Source of the DNA: Asticcacaulis sp. SL142
GTDB taxonomy: Bacteria > Pseudomonadota > Alphaproteobacteria > Caulobacterales > Caulobacteraceae
Direction: 5' to 3'
NCBI RefSeq assembly: GCF_026625745.1
Contig: NZ_CP113061.1
Location: 2,257,501 to 2,321,500, forward strand
Length of the DNA: 64,000 nucleotides
Shown here one piece after another: positions 9,034-17,852 of this stretch. Below the pieces are notes generated by a model. That model made no database searches. It saw only the letters and a program-made list of their open reading frames with translations, and was not told the DNA's origin. A program made the position numbers and the translations under genes. Numbering within the stretch: position 1 is the stretch's first letter; each line of letters starts with the position of its first letter.

Positions 9034-11169
9034 TTATTCCACAGCCTTGACCCGCACTTTAACGTGGCGGACGCGGTCTTGGTCATCGACCACCGCCACA
9101 TCATAGAACCCTTCCTGAGCCGGATACCATAAGGGTGCGCCGTCGGCCTTGGGCAGGGCCTCGCCATTGACATACCATTGCAAACCCTTGCCCCGCGCCG
9201 ACAGTTTCAGGCCGCGCTTGAGCGTAAAATCGCCGTCCGCTCCCCGCGCACGTACCTCGACAAACACCGTTGATCCATCGGGCGGAAACAGGATCACCGG
9301 CCCGGCACTTACGGTTTTCATCTCTTTCAAGGCTTCCGGCGGGCGATCCGGCGTCAGCACATTCGGCAATTGCGCGGGTGCCTGCAACTGATCGACCACA
9401 TCGAACAATAAAGGTGCCGCCGCATCGCGTCCGGTCATGTCGGCCCGCGCCCCGCCATCAGGTCGCCCCGTCCAGACCAATATGGCATGTCCGCCCGCCA
9501 CCCCCACCGCCAAGGCATCACGATAGCCATAGGATGTGCCGGTCTTATAGGCCGGACGATTGGCCGATTTCATCAGCGCCCCCGGCAACCGCCCCGCCGG
9601 CGCAGGCGTCTCCCGCAATATCGCCAATGTTTTTTGCGCCGCCTCCGCCGTCATCAGTCGCGATCCAGGCTGATATGGCCGCAGCCGGGCCTCAGTTTCC
9701 GTCCAGGCCAGCGGCTTGACCACGCCATTGTCCCCCAAGGCCGCATAGAGCGACGCCAGATCAGACAGCTTAATCCCGGCTCCACCGAGCGCCAGCGCCA
9801 GACCGGCCTCCTTCAGCCCCGCCTTGGGCCGGATCAGATGAATACCCGCCCCGTCCAGCCTTGAGGAAAACCCTTCGGCCCCGATTCGGTTCAGCACCGC
9901 TACTGCCGGGACATTCAACGAATTGACCAGCGCGTCTTTGGCCGACACCTCGCCGTGGAATACCCGGTCGAAATTTTCGGGCTGATAGTCACCAAAGCGT
10001 GTCGGCACGTCCATCAGGCGGGTTTCGGGGGCGATCACGCCGTCTTCAAAGCCAATGCCATAGATAAAGGGTTTCAGGCTCGATCCCGGCGATCTGACCC
10101 GCTGCATCATATCGATCCAGCCCCCCGCGCGATCTAAACCACCGGAGCCGACACTGGCCCTGACAGCGCGGGTTTTGATGTCAACCACCATGATGGCGAC
10201 CGAACTGTTCAGGCCTTGTGCTGCCGCGGTTTGCCGCGCCAAGGCCTCCAGCCGCGCCTGCAACGGCGCATCGATGGTGGTGATGACCGTCGCCTCTAAG
10301 CCCCCGACCTGTCGCGCCAGACGGCCCGCCGCATGCCAGGCCAGCGCCGGAAAGGCCGCCCGGCGCGTCACCAGCGGTTCCTCCATCGCTTCTTGCGTCA
10401 CGGCGGGCGTAATCGCACCCCTATCTTGCAGGCGCAGCAAAACCTCATTGCGGGCATTCAGCGCGGCCTTGGGGTTACGGTCGGGACGACGCGCTTCGGG
10501 GGCTTGGGGCAGGGCAATCAGCAGGGCCTGTTCGCCAATCGTCAGGCTTTCCGGCTCATGGCCAAAATAGGATAGTGAGGCCGCGCGCACCCCCTCAAGG
10601 TTGCCGCCGTAAGGGGCCAGGGTCAGATAGATCGACAGGATTTCGCGTTTGGTGTAACGGGCCTCAAGCTGCACCGCCCGCACCACTTCGATCAGCTTGG
10701 ACAGGTAGGTGCGGTCCTTGGGTGACAACAACCGCGCCGTCTGCATGGTAATTGTCGATCCGCCCGACACTACGGAGCCTGCCTGAATATTAGAGGAAAA
10801 GGCCCGTATCAGCGCCAGCGGATCGGCACCGTGATGAAGATAAAAGCGCTCATCCTCGATGGTTAGCAAATGGCGCACAAAGCTTTTGTCCGTACGCTGA
10901 ATATCGGCCCTGATGCGCCAGCGCCCGTCATCGACCGGCAAGGCCCTCAGCCAGACGCCGTTGCGATCCAGCGCCACCGCCGAGGCCTTTTGGGCCTTGG
11001 ACATATCCGGCGGAAGGATAAAGTTCACCGCCGCGACGACCACCTGAACCGCGAGGAACCCGATCAGGGATTTGATGAGGATAGGTATCCTCCTCCCCTG
11101 TTTACGGGGGAGGTGTCGCCGGTTACCGGCGACGGAGGGGGCAAGCCACCTGACAAGCCACTGGCGCAT
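9034..11169 (-). CDS. pbpC: Penicillin-binding protein 1C
   Basis: A bifunctional murein glycosyltransferase/transpeptidase of the inner membrane; 711 residues. Seen: one N-terminal membrane segment (about residues 32-52), the glycosyltransferase motifs EDERFYLHHGADP and SGGSTITMQTARLL, the transpeptidase SxxK (SPGSSLKPFIYG), SxN (SLNVP) and KTG (YKTGTSYGYRDA) motifs, and the beta-rich PBP1C C-terminal domain. It lies directly downstream of the alpha-2-macroglobulin gene, the same pairing and order as yfhM-pbpC in E. coli. Oddity: the first 26 residues, start codon included, are encoded by a repeat element (11092-11222), and no good alternative start is visible downstream, so the cytoplasmic tail seems to be repeat-derived. 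Confidence 0.95.
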   Translation of the reverse strand: MRQWLVRWLAPSVAGNRRHLPRKQGRRIPILIKSLIGFLAVQVVVAAVNFILPPDMSKAQKASAVALDRNGVWLRALPVDDGRWRIRADIQRTDKSFVRHLLTIEDERFYLHHGADPLALIRAFSSNIQAGSVVSGGSTITMQTARLLSPKDRTYLSKLIEVVRAVQLEARYTKREILSIYLTLAPYGGNLEGVRAASLSYFGHEPESLTIGEQALLIALPQAPEARRPDRNPKAALNARNEVLLRLQDRGAITPAVTQEAMEEPLVTRRAAFPALAWHAAGRLARQVGGLEATVITTIDAPLQARLEALARQTAAAQGLNSSVAIMVVDIKTRAVRASVGSGGLDRAGGWIDMMQRVRSPGSSLKPFIYGIGFEDGVIAPETRLMDVPTRFGDYQPENFDRVFHGEVSAKDALVNSLNVPAVAVLNRIGAEGFSSRLDGAGIHLIRPKAGLKEAGLALALGGAGIKLSDLASLYAALGDNGVVKPLAWTETEARLRPYQPGSRLMTAEAAQKTLAILRETPAPAGRLPGALMKSANRPAYKTGTSYGYRDALAVGVAGGHAILVWTGRPDGGARADMTGRDAAAPLLFDVVDQLQAPAQLPNVLTPDRPPEALKEMKTVSAGPVILFPPDGSTVFVEVRARGADGDFTLKRGLKLSARGKGLQWYVNGEALPKADGAPLWYPAQEGFYDVAVVDDQDRVRHVKVRVKAVE

Positions 11170-11222
11170 TACCCCACCTTCCGGCCCGTCGGGCCTCCCT
11201 CCTCCCCTGCAACAGGGGAGGT
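11092..11222. repeat. MITE-like G/C hairpin element between alpha-2-macroglobulin gene and pbpC
   Basis: About 131 bp with C-rich/G-rich inverted ends. The right end is a perfect 9-bp hairpin (CCTCCCCTG / CAGGGGAGG, loop CAA, 11201-11221). The left end is a similar imperfect hairpin (from 11092). An inner palindrome (GTCGCCGGT / ACCGGCGAC, 11115-11133) sits between them. The layout is like the element at 39311-39487, although the interior differs. Such CTCCCC...GGGGAG elements are common between genes in Caulobacteraceae. It contains the pbpC start codon (11169) and ends 2 bases before the upstream gene's stop codon. Confidence 0.8.
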
Positions 11223-11223
11223 T

Positions 11224-14200
11224 TTACCGCCCTGCAATGGTCACTCGCGATCCCGCCGTACGGGCATAGAGATCGGCGCGGTAGAGGTCTTTCACCTCGG
11301 CGCCCGGCAGATAGAAATCCCCCGGCGTGGTCGCCCGCGCAATATAGGCCATGGCAAAACCATTGGCCGCACTGACATCAAGGGCGGCGACATAGCGGTC
11401 ATCGCGCGCTTCCTGCGCATCCAGCGCCGACAAGGTTCCCGCAAACCGGAACGGCCCAGCATTCGTGTCTTCATTGGTAAGCGTCGTCTCGATCTCAAAG
11501 CCCGCCGGCAGGGCATCGTCAACCACGATCGGGCGGGTCTGGGCATAGGATGACCGGCCCGAAATCACCACCAAAACCTTTTGACCTTGGGTCAATTGCG
11601 CCGGATTAATCCGCGCGCCATCGAGTGTGTAATAGGCTTTTTCCAGCGTAAAGCCCTTGCTCTCAGACGGTGGCCCCATCAGCGGATTACCCGTTACCGT
11701 CACCGTCCGCCACAGCGGGCCGGAACCGGTATTTTTGAAACGCGCCTGCGCCACCGCCCCGACATTATAACGCGCCAGCGACCCTTGTGATGGGATGATC
11801 GCCACCCCTTGCGCGTCGATTTTTATCGGCCCCGCAGCCTTAAGCATATAGGACGCCGCCCGCAGGATAAACGCCTGCTCCTGCGTGTTCAGCCGCTCAG
11901 GATCTTTCATGGAGGTTTCCAACCGTTTGGCCAGATCGGCGGCAATGCCAGTTTCCCCCGCTTCATAGGCCAGCGCCGTCACCCCGGCCAGATCACGCAG
12001 CGGCGATTGGTACCAGTCATGGGGGTCTTTATAGCCCAGCGCCTGCACCGCCTGTTTAAAGCCGGAGCGCGCACGCGCCTTATCGCCCATCATCGACAGC
12101 GCCGCCGCCACCTGCGCACGGGCCAAAGGTGAGCGCTCGGATTTGAACTGCACATCATGATACCAGCGCAGGCGCGCCAGATCACCGTTGCCGCCCTTAG
12201 CCATAACATAGAGCGCATAGGCCGAGGCGCGCGATCTGATCTGGGCGGTAATGTCGTCCTTTTGCAGACCGAACCAGCCGCCATCATAGGCTTTCAGCCG
12301 GTAATTGACTGATGTGAATCCATCCGGCCGCGACATATCACGCATGGCATTCATGGCCTTATCGAGTGCCTCTTGCGGTACATAGACGCCCTGTTTTTGT
12401 GCCTCAAGGATAAAGTCGGTAGCAAAGGCCCCGACAAACCCTTCGGCGGCACCGTCACCGGCTTTCCACAGACCAAAGGCACCGTCCGCCGACTGACGAT
12501 CCAGTATCCGGCCCACCGCCTGTTTGAGGATCATCTGACCGCGCGCCGAAGTTTTGGCATCGGTCAGGGACGGCGACACATAAAGCCACGGATAGGCGGC
12601 CGACGATATCTGCTCGGTACAGCCGTAGGGATAACGGTTGAGTGCTGCCGCCAGCGGCGTCGGATCGATACCGCGGAACGGCGAATAGGAGACCTGAATG
12701 CTGATCGTGCCGGGTTGCAAGCCCTCAAGCAGTGCGCGCGACGGCGCATAGGTCTGGTTCACGCCCTGTTGCTCGGTAAAGACCTGGGTGCGCGTGCCCC
12801 AGCCGTTGCGGGTTTGCAGTGGGTAGTCTTCGTTGAAGCTGTAACCCTCGGCCTTGAGCGACAGATTGACCGCCGAAATCCCGGCCCGCTGCGGGGCGTT
12901 GATTTCAATGGCTTCCTGAACCCGCTGGCCGGTGCCCAGATTAAAGGCTTTTTTGAATTGGACGAACAACCCTTTGAGGCCGGTCACCACCGCTTCGTAA
13001 AGGCCTGATCTGCCTTCGACATTATTAAGCTCCAGCGTGGCAAAAGCCTTATCGCCGGGGGCCAGAAAGCGCGGCAGGGCCAGTTCGGCTACCACCGGTT
13101 CGCGCACGGTGATCGTCTCCTGTGATGACCCCACCGCCTCATCGGTCCAGGCGACGGCCATGACCTTAAGCTCACCGTTGAATTTCGGCACCTTAAGCCG
13201 CACGATCGCCTTACCGTCAAAGCCGGTTTCCACCACGCCTGACCACAAGGCCACGGTCTTGATCGGGGTGACGGTCAGGCCTTCGCCGCCGATCTGATCG
13301 CCGCCATAGTTAAGCTCTGCCGGAGCCCCCAGATTGGGATCCAGCAGCCGGCCATAGTCATCGCGGTAATCGACCCCCAGCGCGCGCTTGCCAAAATACC
13401 AGCTTATCGGATCAGGGGCCTTAAACTTGGTCAGGTTGAGGATGCCCTGATCGACCACGGCCAGCGACAGACGCGCCCGTTCGCCCAGCTTGGCCCCTGA
13501 TACCTTGACCGGCACCTCAAGCCAGGCGTCGCCAGCCTTATCGATCACCGGCTTTTGCGGCGTGCCTTTCGGGGTATCGACGGCGACCGTTAATTTGCGC
13601 GATTTGGGATCGAGCGGCACATAGATCAGGCCCATCGCCCGGCGCGGCTTGGGGGAGGCGACCGGATCACGCGGCTGCATGACCGAGACCATGATATAGA
13701 CTCCGCCGCCCCAACTGGCATCGGATTTCAAGCGCACCGTCGTGCCGTCTTCACCCACGCGGACATGTTTCATGTCGATCAGACGGTCAGACGCGACCGC
13801 AATTTGCGCTTCGCCCTCATAGGGTGGTTTAAGGGTCAGAGTGATGGTGTCGCCCTGCACATAGGCTTTTGTGCCCGCCGACAAACGCACGAAATCGGGC
13901 GCATCAGCGGACTTGGCCGGATTACCCCAGCCGGAGGCAAAGCGCACGACGGTGCGCGCCCCCGTTTGGGGATGCTCGATCTCAAGCCGGTAATCGCCCC
14001 AGTCGAGATTACGGGCAAAGTTCAGGCCGGTACCCGCGTTGAGATCATAGTTCGTTTCCGACACGACCACATCGCGGGCGGTGCGCCGCCACGCCCAGCG
14101 GCCATCCTGTTGATACCAGTCGTAGTTCCAGTTCTCAGAGACCAGCCGCACCTTAACGCCAGAGGCCGCAATCTTTTGTCCCTGCGCATTGACCCCGATG

Positions 14201-16227
14201 ATATTGAACCCAAGACGCGGCGCTTCGTTACCCTTGGTGTCCTGAGCGTCGATCTTAACCCCCAGATAGAGCGGCTTTGTCCGTATACGGAGCGTCGCCG
14301 ATTCCTTGACCGGACGCCCACCCGGTTCAAACACCGATGAGGTCAACAGCACCGATAGCGGTTGATCCGTATCGCCCGCCACCGAGGCCTCCAGCGGGAA
14401 GGTCGCCTGCCCCTGACCGTCGGTGACGGTTTCGGGCAGATTGACATATTTTTCCTCAAACGGGTTTTGCTCATTGCCGAAGCGATAGTCTTTAAAGGCC
14501 GGGAAGGGGTTGGTGTCCGCCCGCACCCGCGCCTCACCGCCCACCGTCAGGCCGGAGCCTGTCGCCCCATAAAGGAACCGCGCATTGACCCGCACCGCGC
14601 GCGCTTCATCGGGCCGGGTCAGGGGTCTATCGGCATCGGCGGCAATATCGACGCCCAGCCGCTGAGGCGCGAAATCTTCGACCGCGAAGGCTGCCGAACC
14701 CGACGCCCCTTCGATCCCTTCGACCTCAAGCCGGGCCTGCCACTGACCGCGGGGGGACGATTTGGGCAGGGCGATATCGGCGGCGACATAACCGTTTTCG
14801 GACTTATCGAATTTCACCCGGAAGGCTTCGACCCCGGACGGACGGGTGACGATAAGCGCGCCCTTACGGTCCTTAAGGGCCTTACCCTGCGGATCGCGCA
14901 CCAGAGCGACCACATGCACTGTCTCCCCCGGACGATAGATACCGCGATCGGTATAGAGATAACCATCGACCATGCCCGCACCGGCACGGCCAGAGGTCAC
15001 TGCCTCATCCTGCCGCCCGCCGACGCCCTTGGCTGACAAATCAACCGGCGCCCGGTCAAGATCAAGGGCGGTGAAGTCTTCGGCGGGGCCATAGGCCATG
15101 ACCATCTTGGGCGTCAGTGCCCCTTCGCCTTTCAGCAGGGCCGGATTAAAGCGCACCCGCCCGTCGCTGCCGGAGCGTCCTTCGGCCAGATCTTCGCCGT
15201 TACGCGCCACTAAGGCCACGCGCACGCCGCTTAAGGGCTTGGCCGATTTCAGGGAGCGCACCACCACATCAAGGCCTGCCCCCGACGCCGGATTGCCGGA
15301 ATAGGTCATCAGCGCCATGTCGGTATAGAGTATCCAGCGACGCGCCTGAGCGGGCTGGTCATACTGCGCCTTATCGCGTCCACCCGACGCATCGCGCACC
15401 TTAATGACATAGGCGCCCGGTTTGAGGTTTTTCAGCACCGCCCCCAGCGGGAAAACCGTCGTAATCCGCTCACCATTGCCGGCGCGTACCGCCACCTTAC
15501 CCGACCAGACCTTACCGCCGTTTTCATTGGGGCTGTCTTCGCCCCATTCATAGTCGTAATCACCCTCTGAGACCGGATCGGGGGCGGAGATATTTTGCCG
15601 GACCAGATTGCGGTCCGCTACGCGCCAAACCTCAAAGTTAAGCGCGGTGACGTTGAGCGTTTCAACCGCCACACCGTCGGAATCTTCGCGCGGCAGGATG
15701 ACGCCTTCACCGGCAAAGCCGACATAGGGCGGCTTTTCACCAAAGGCAAAGTCAAGATCGACATTTTTCTCAAGCTTATCATTGCCCTTACCCGGCAGGC
15801 CTTTCAGCAGGGTGATGCGCCGGTCGGTAAATCCAAACCCGGATACACACAGGTTTGCCCCCTTGACCGACACGGCCGGGGCCGACGGTAATTCAGGCGA
15901 GACCAGCACATAATCGCCGTAGGGTTTCGACGGATCAAGGTCGCGGCTGAACTCGACGCAGGCGCGCGGTGACGCCGCTGAGGTATCCAGGCTTTGTTTC
16001 CAGACGGCAAACCCGGCCGGTTTTTTATCGGCGGCACGCGGGGCATTTTTGTCGCGTGGCTTACCATAGAGATTACCGACGGTCTCACTGATCGACACGG
16101 CCTCCGATGAGCGATTGACCCGCCCGCCGCCTTCGGTCGCCTTGGCGGTTAAGAACCCAACGCAAAACCCGGAGATAAGTACCGCCGCAGCCCCCGTGAT
16201 CACGGTACGGTTTTGCCAGTCGAACAT
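11224..16227 (-). CDS. yfhM: Bacterial alpha-2-macroglobulin, YfhM-like
   Basis: A 1667-residue periplasmic protease trap anchored in the membrane. Family knowledge: after proteolysis of a bait region the thioester becomes reactive and captures the protease; it works with PBP1C to protect and repair the wall. Seen: an N-terminal hydrophobic anchor (about residues 9-28) without a clear lipobox cysteine at the expected place, multiple macroglobulin-like beta domains including the VDGYLYTDRGIYRPGETVHV signature, and the thioester motif CTEQ near residue 1200 (YPYGCTEQISSAAYPW), followed by the alpha/alpha-barrel TED domain. E. coli YfhM is a lipoprotein, so the uncleaved-anchor look here is a difference. 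Likely co-transcribed with pbpC. Confidence 0.95.
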   Translation of the reverse strand: MFDWQNRTVITGAAAVLISGFCVGFLTAKATEGGGRVNRSSEAVSISETVGNLYGKPRDKNAPRAADKKPAGFAVWKQSLDTSAASPRACVEFSRDLDPSKPYGDYVLVSPELPSAPAVSVKGANLCVSGFGFTDRRITLLKGLPGKGNDKLEKNVDLDFAFGEKPPYVGFAGEGVILPREDSDGVAVETLNVTALNFEVWRVADRNLVRQNISAPDPVSEGDYDYEWGEDSPNENGGKVWSGKVAVRAGNGERITTVFPLGAVLKNLKPGAYVIKVRDASGGRDKAQYDQPAQARRWILYTDMALMTYSGNPASGAGLDVVVRSLKSAKPLSGVRVALVARNGEDLAEGRSGSDGRVRFNPALLKGEGALTPKMVMAYGPAEDFTALDLDRAPVDLSAKGVGGRQDEAVTSGRAGAGMVDGYLYTDRGIYRPGETVHVVALVRDPQGKALKDRKGALIVTRPSGVEAFRVKFDKSENGYVAADIALPKSSPRGQWQARLEVEGIEGASGSAAFAVEDFAPQRLGVDIAADADRPLTRPDEARAVRVNARFLYGATGSGLTVGGEARVRADTNPFPAFKDYRFGNEQNPFEEKYVNLPETVTDGQGQATFPLEASVAGDTDQPLSVLLTSSVFEPGGRPVKESATLRIRTKPLYLGVKIDAQDTKGNEAPRLGFNIIGVNAQGQKIAASGVKVRLVSENWNYDWYQQDGRWAWRRTARDVVVSETNYDLNAGTGLNFARNLDWGDYRLEIEHPQTGARTVVRFASGWGNPAKSADAPDFVRLSAGTKAYVQGDTITLTLKPPYEGEAQIAVASDRLIDMKHVRVGEDGTTVRLKSDASWGGGVYIMVSVMQPRDPVASPKPRRAMGLIYVPLDPKSRKLTVAVDTPKGTPQKPVIDKAGDAWLEVPVKVSGAKLGERARLSLAVVDQGILNLTKFKAPDPISWYFGKRALGVDYRDDYGRLLDPNLGAPAELNYGGDQIGGEGLTVTPIKTVALWSGVVETGFDGKAIVRLKVPKFNGELKVMAVAWTDEAVGSSQETITVREPVVAELALPRFLAPGDKAFATLELNNVEGRSGLYEAVVTGLKGLFVQFKKAFNLGTGQRVQEAIEINAPQRAGISAVNLSLKAEGYSFNEDYPLQTRNGWGTRTQVFTEQQGVNQTYAPSRALLEGLQPGTISIQVSYSPFRGIDPTPLAAALNRYPYGCTEQISSAAYPWLYVSPSLTDAKTSARGQMILKQAVGRILDRQSADGAFGLWKAGDGAAEGFVGAFATDFILEAQKQGVYVPQEALDKAMNAMRDMSRPDGFTSVNYRLKAYDGGWFGLQKDDITAQIRSRASAYALYVMAKGGNGDLARLRWYHDVQFKSERSPLARAQVAAALSMMGDKARARSGFKQAVQALGYKDPHDWYQSPLRDLAGVTALAYEAGETGIAADLAKRLETSMKDPERLNTQEQAFILRAASYMLKAAGPIKIDAQGVAIIPSQGSLARYNVGAVAQARFKNTGSGPLWRTVTVTGNPLMGPPSESKGFTLEKAYYTLDGARINPAQLTQGQKVLVVISGRSSYAQTRPIVVDDALPAGFEIETTLTNEDTNAGPFRFAGTLSALDAQEARDDRYVAALDVSAANGFAMAYIARATTPGDFYLPGAEVKDLYRADLYARTAGSRVTIAGR

Positions 16228-16450
16228 GTTTGCCCCGCCTTGTTTGCTGCACCATGACGCACCCCAAGGGTTTGCTCATCGGCAATATTTGTTGCAAAAG
16301 AATAGCTGATTTAATGAAAGATCAATCTTTGTTTTGTGAATTAACCAAATTATCTTACAGGAAGATTTAAACCCTTTTCAGGCACCCGATTTGGCCTGTG
16401 GGGTGAGGTTAAGACTTTCGGATCAGGAATAGCCTTTTGGGTAGACGGTT

Positions 16451-16954
16451 TTGAGTAATTTTTCCCGTGTCATGGCGTTGGTAGTGGATGATAACCATTA
16501 CATGCGGGTTATCGTCTGCACCATGTTGCGTGCCATGGGGATCACCAATATCCGCGAAGCCTCGGACGGGGCCGAAGCCCTTGAGATCGTGCGTGACTGG
16601 CGCCCTGACGTCATCATTGTCGACCTTGTGATGGAAACGATCGACGGTATCGAATTTACCCGGCTTTTGCGCACCGGCACCGACAGCCCGCACCCTTATG
16701 TGCCGATCATCATGATGACCGGCCACACTGACCGTTCCAAGGTCATTGCCGCGCGCGATGCCGGGGTCAACGAGTTTGTGGCCAAGCCCCTGACGGCGCA
16801 GGGCCTGATCAGCCGCATGAAAAGCGTCATTGAGAATGAACGCGCCTGGGTCAAATGCTCGACCTATACTGGCCCGGACCGCCGGCGCCGCAAAAATGCC
16901 GCCTATCCCGGACCATACCGGCGTGCCTCGGACAAGGCCGAAGGAAAAGCATAG
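16451..16954 (+). CDS. Single-domain response regulator (CheY-like receiver)
   Basis: A 167-residue protein with a receiver domain over residues about 8-128. Seen: the acidic pair (VVDDNHYMR), the phosphorylation site in DVIIVDLVM (Asp at about residue 57), T in MMTGHTD, and K in FVAKPLTA. A basic C-terminal tail with a TGPDRRRRK motif follows, seen in several alphaproteobacterial CheY-like proteins. There is no DNA-binding or enzymatic output domain. The start chosen is TTG at 16451, because MSNFSRVMALVVDD gives the usual spacing before the first strand; ATG at 16472 is the alternative. No partner kinase is nearby. Confidence 0.9.
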   Translation: MSNFSRVMALVVDDNHYMRVIVCTMLRAMGITNIREASDGAEALEIVRDWRPDVIIVDLVMETIDGIEFTRLLRTGTDSPHPYVPIIMMTGHTDRSKVIAARDAGVNEFVAKPLTAQGLISRMKSVIENERAWVKCSTYTGPDRRRRKNAAYPGPYRRASDKAEGKA

Positions 16955-17011
16955 GAACCCCCCAGTTTTTTTCGCCAAGATTTTTTATCGCCAAAGCTAC
17001 GGTTTCAGGCT

Positions 17012-17119
17012 ATGGCAAAGGCCATGAGCCAGTCCCAGATTTCCCCCGATCATCTCACCTCTTCTGACACGGTTTCCGCCGCATCAGGTGGTAAAACCTC
17101 GACCTTTGGCTTCCGAGAA
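17012..17119 (+). other. Out-of-frame 5' part of ubiE (frameshift)
   Basis: From ATG 17012 or 17024 the sequence reads a Ser/Thr-rich leader and then [11 protein letters not shown], the conserved N-terminal block expected in alphaproteobacterial UbiE, but in a frame one base off the rest of the gene. The frames meet at 17117-17123 (GAAGTCC): read with the G at 17120 removed, the protein runs on as [19 protein letters not shown]. In its own frame this segment stops near 17163. Confidence 0.8.
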
Positions 17120-17843
17120 GTCCGATGCGAAACAAAAGGTCAATCTGGTACACGGCGTCTTTAAAAACGTCGCGTCCAAATATGACGTGATGAACGATGT
17201 CATGTCGGTCGGTGTCCATCATTTGTGGAAAGACGCCGCCTGCGCGCGCCTCAATCCTCAGCCCGGTGAAATCATTGTCGATTGCGCGGGCGGTACCGGT
17301 GATATCGCCCGCAGGCTGGCTAAGCTGGCACGGCGCGCCAAAGCCAGACGTGGGTCGGACAAAGACGCCCAGATCCGCGTCATCGACTACAATCAGGCCA
17401 TGATTGAAGCGGGTATCGCCAAAGGCACTGAGCCGGAACTGACCTGGACGGTTGGAGACGCCATGAACCTGCCGCTCGATGACGCCAGCATCGACGCCTA
17501 CATCATCTCGTTCGGCATCCGTAACGTCGCTGATGTGTCGCAGGCCCTGCGTGAAGCCAAACGCGTGTTGAAACCCGGCGGGCGGTTCCTGTGCTTAGAG
17601 TTTTCGCATCCGAAATCAGGCGTGATCGCGTCAGTCTATGATGCCTATGCATTCAAGGTCATCCCGTTCATGGGCCAGATGGTGGCCGGTGACCGCGAGT
17701 CCTATCAGTATCTGGTCGAAAGCATCAAGCGCTTCCCCGATCAGGATCGTTTCGCGCAGATGTTAACTGAGGCCGGTTTTAAGCGCGCAACCTATACCAA
17801 TTTCACCGGCGGAGTCTGTGCGCTGCATCACGGATGGGCGTAA
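17088..17843 (+). CDS. ubiE: Ubiquinone/menaquinone C-methyltransferase UbiE; 5' end frameshifted
   Basis: SAM-dependent methyltransferase acting on the benzoquinol ring in ubiquinone synthesis. Seen: [26 protein letters not shown], the SAM-binding motif I ([13 protein letters not shown]), the NQAMIEAG acidic-loop region, the UbiE signature ISFGIRNV, and LEFSHPKS. The open frame can only start at GTG 17088, and its first residues ([10 protein letters not shown]) do not look like UbiE, whereas the neighbouring frame does. So the native start is probably 17012 or 17024, with a one-base shift at about 17120. If the shift is real, a protein from the GTG would still keep the whole catalytic core. 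ubiB follows after 9 bases. Confidence 0.9.
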   Translation: MVKPRPLASEKSDAKQKVNLVHGVFKNVASKYDVMNDVMSVGVHHLWKDAACARLNPQPGEIIVDCAGGTGDIARRLAKLARRAKARRGSDKDAQIRVIDYNQAMIEAGIAKGTEPELTWTVGDAMNLPLDDASIDAYIISFGIRNVADVSQALREAKRVLKPGGRFLCLEFSHPKSGVIASVYDAYAFKVIPFMGQMVAGDRESYQYLVESIKRFPDQDRFAQMLTEAGFKRATYTNFTGGVCALHHGWA

Positions 17844-17852
17844 GGCGGAGAT

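Noticed and set aside
14362-15036. 224-codon open frame antisense to the alpha-2-macroglobulin gene
   Set aside because: Shadow frame with no homology and no start signals; the other strand carries an intact, conserved gene.
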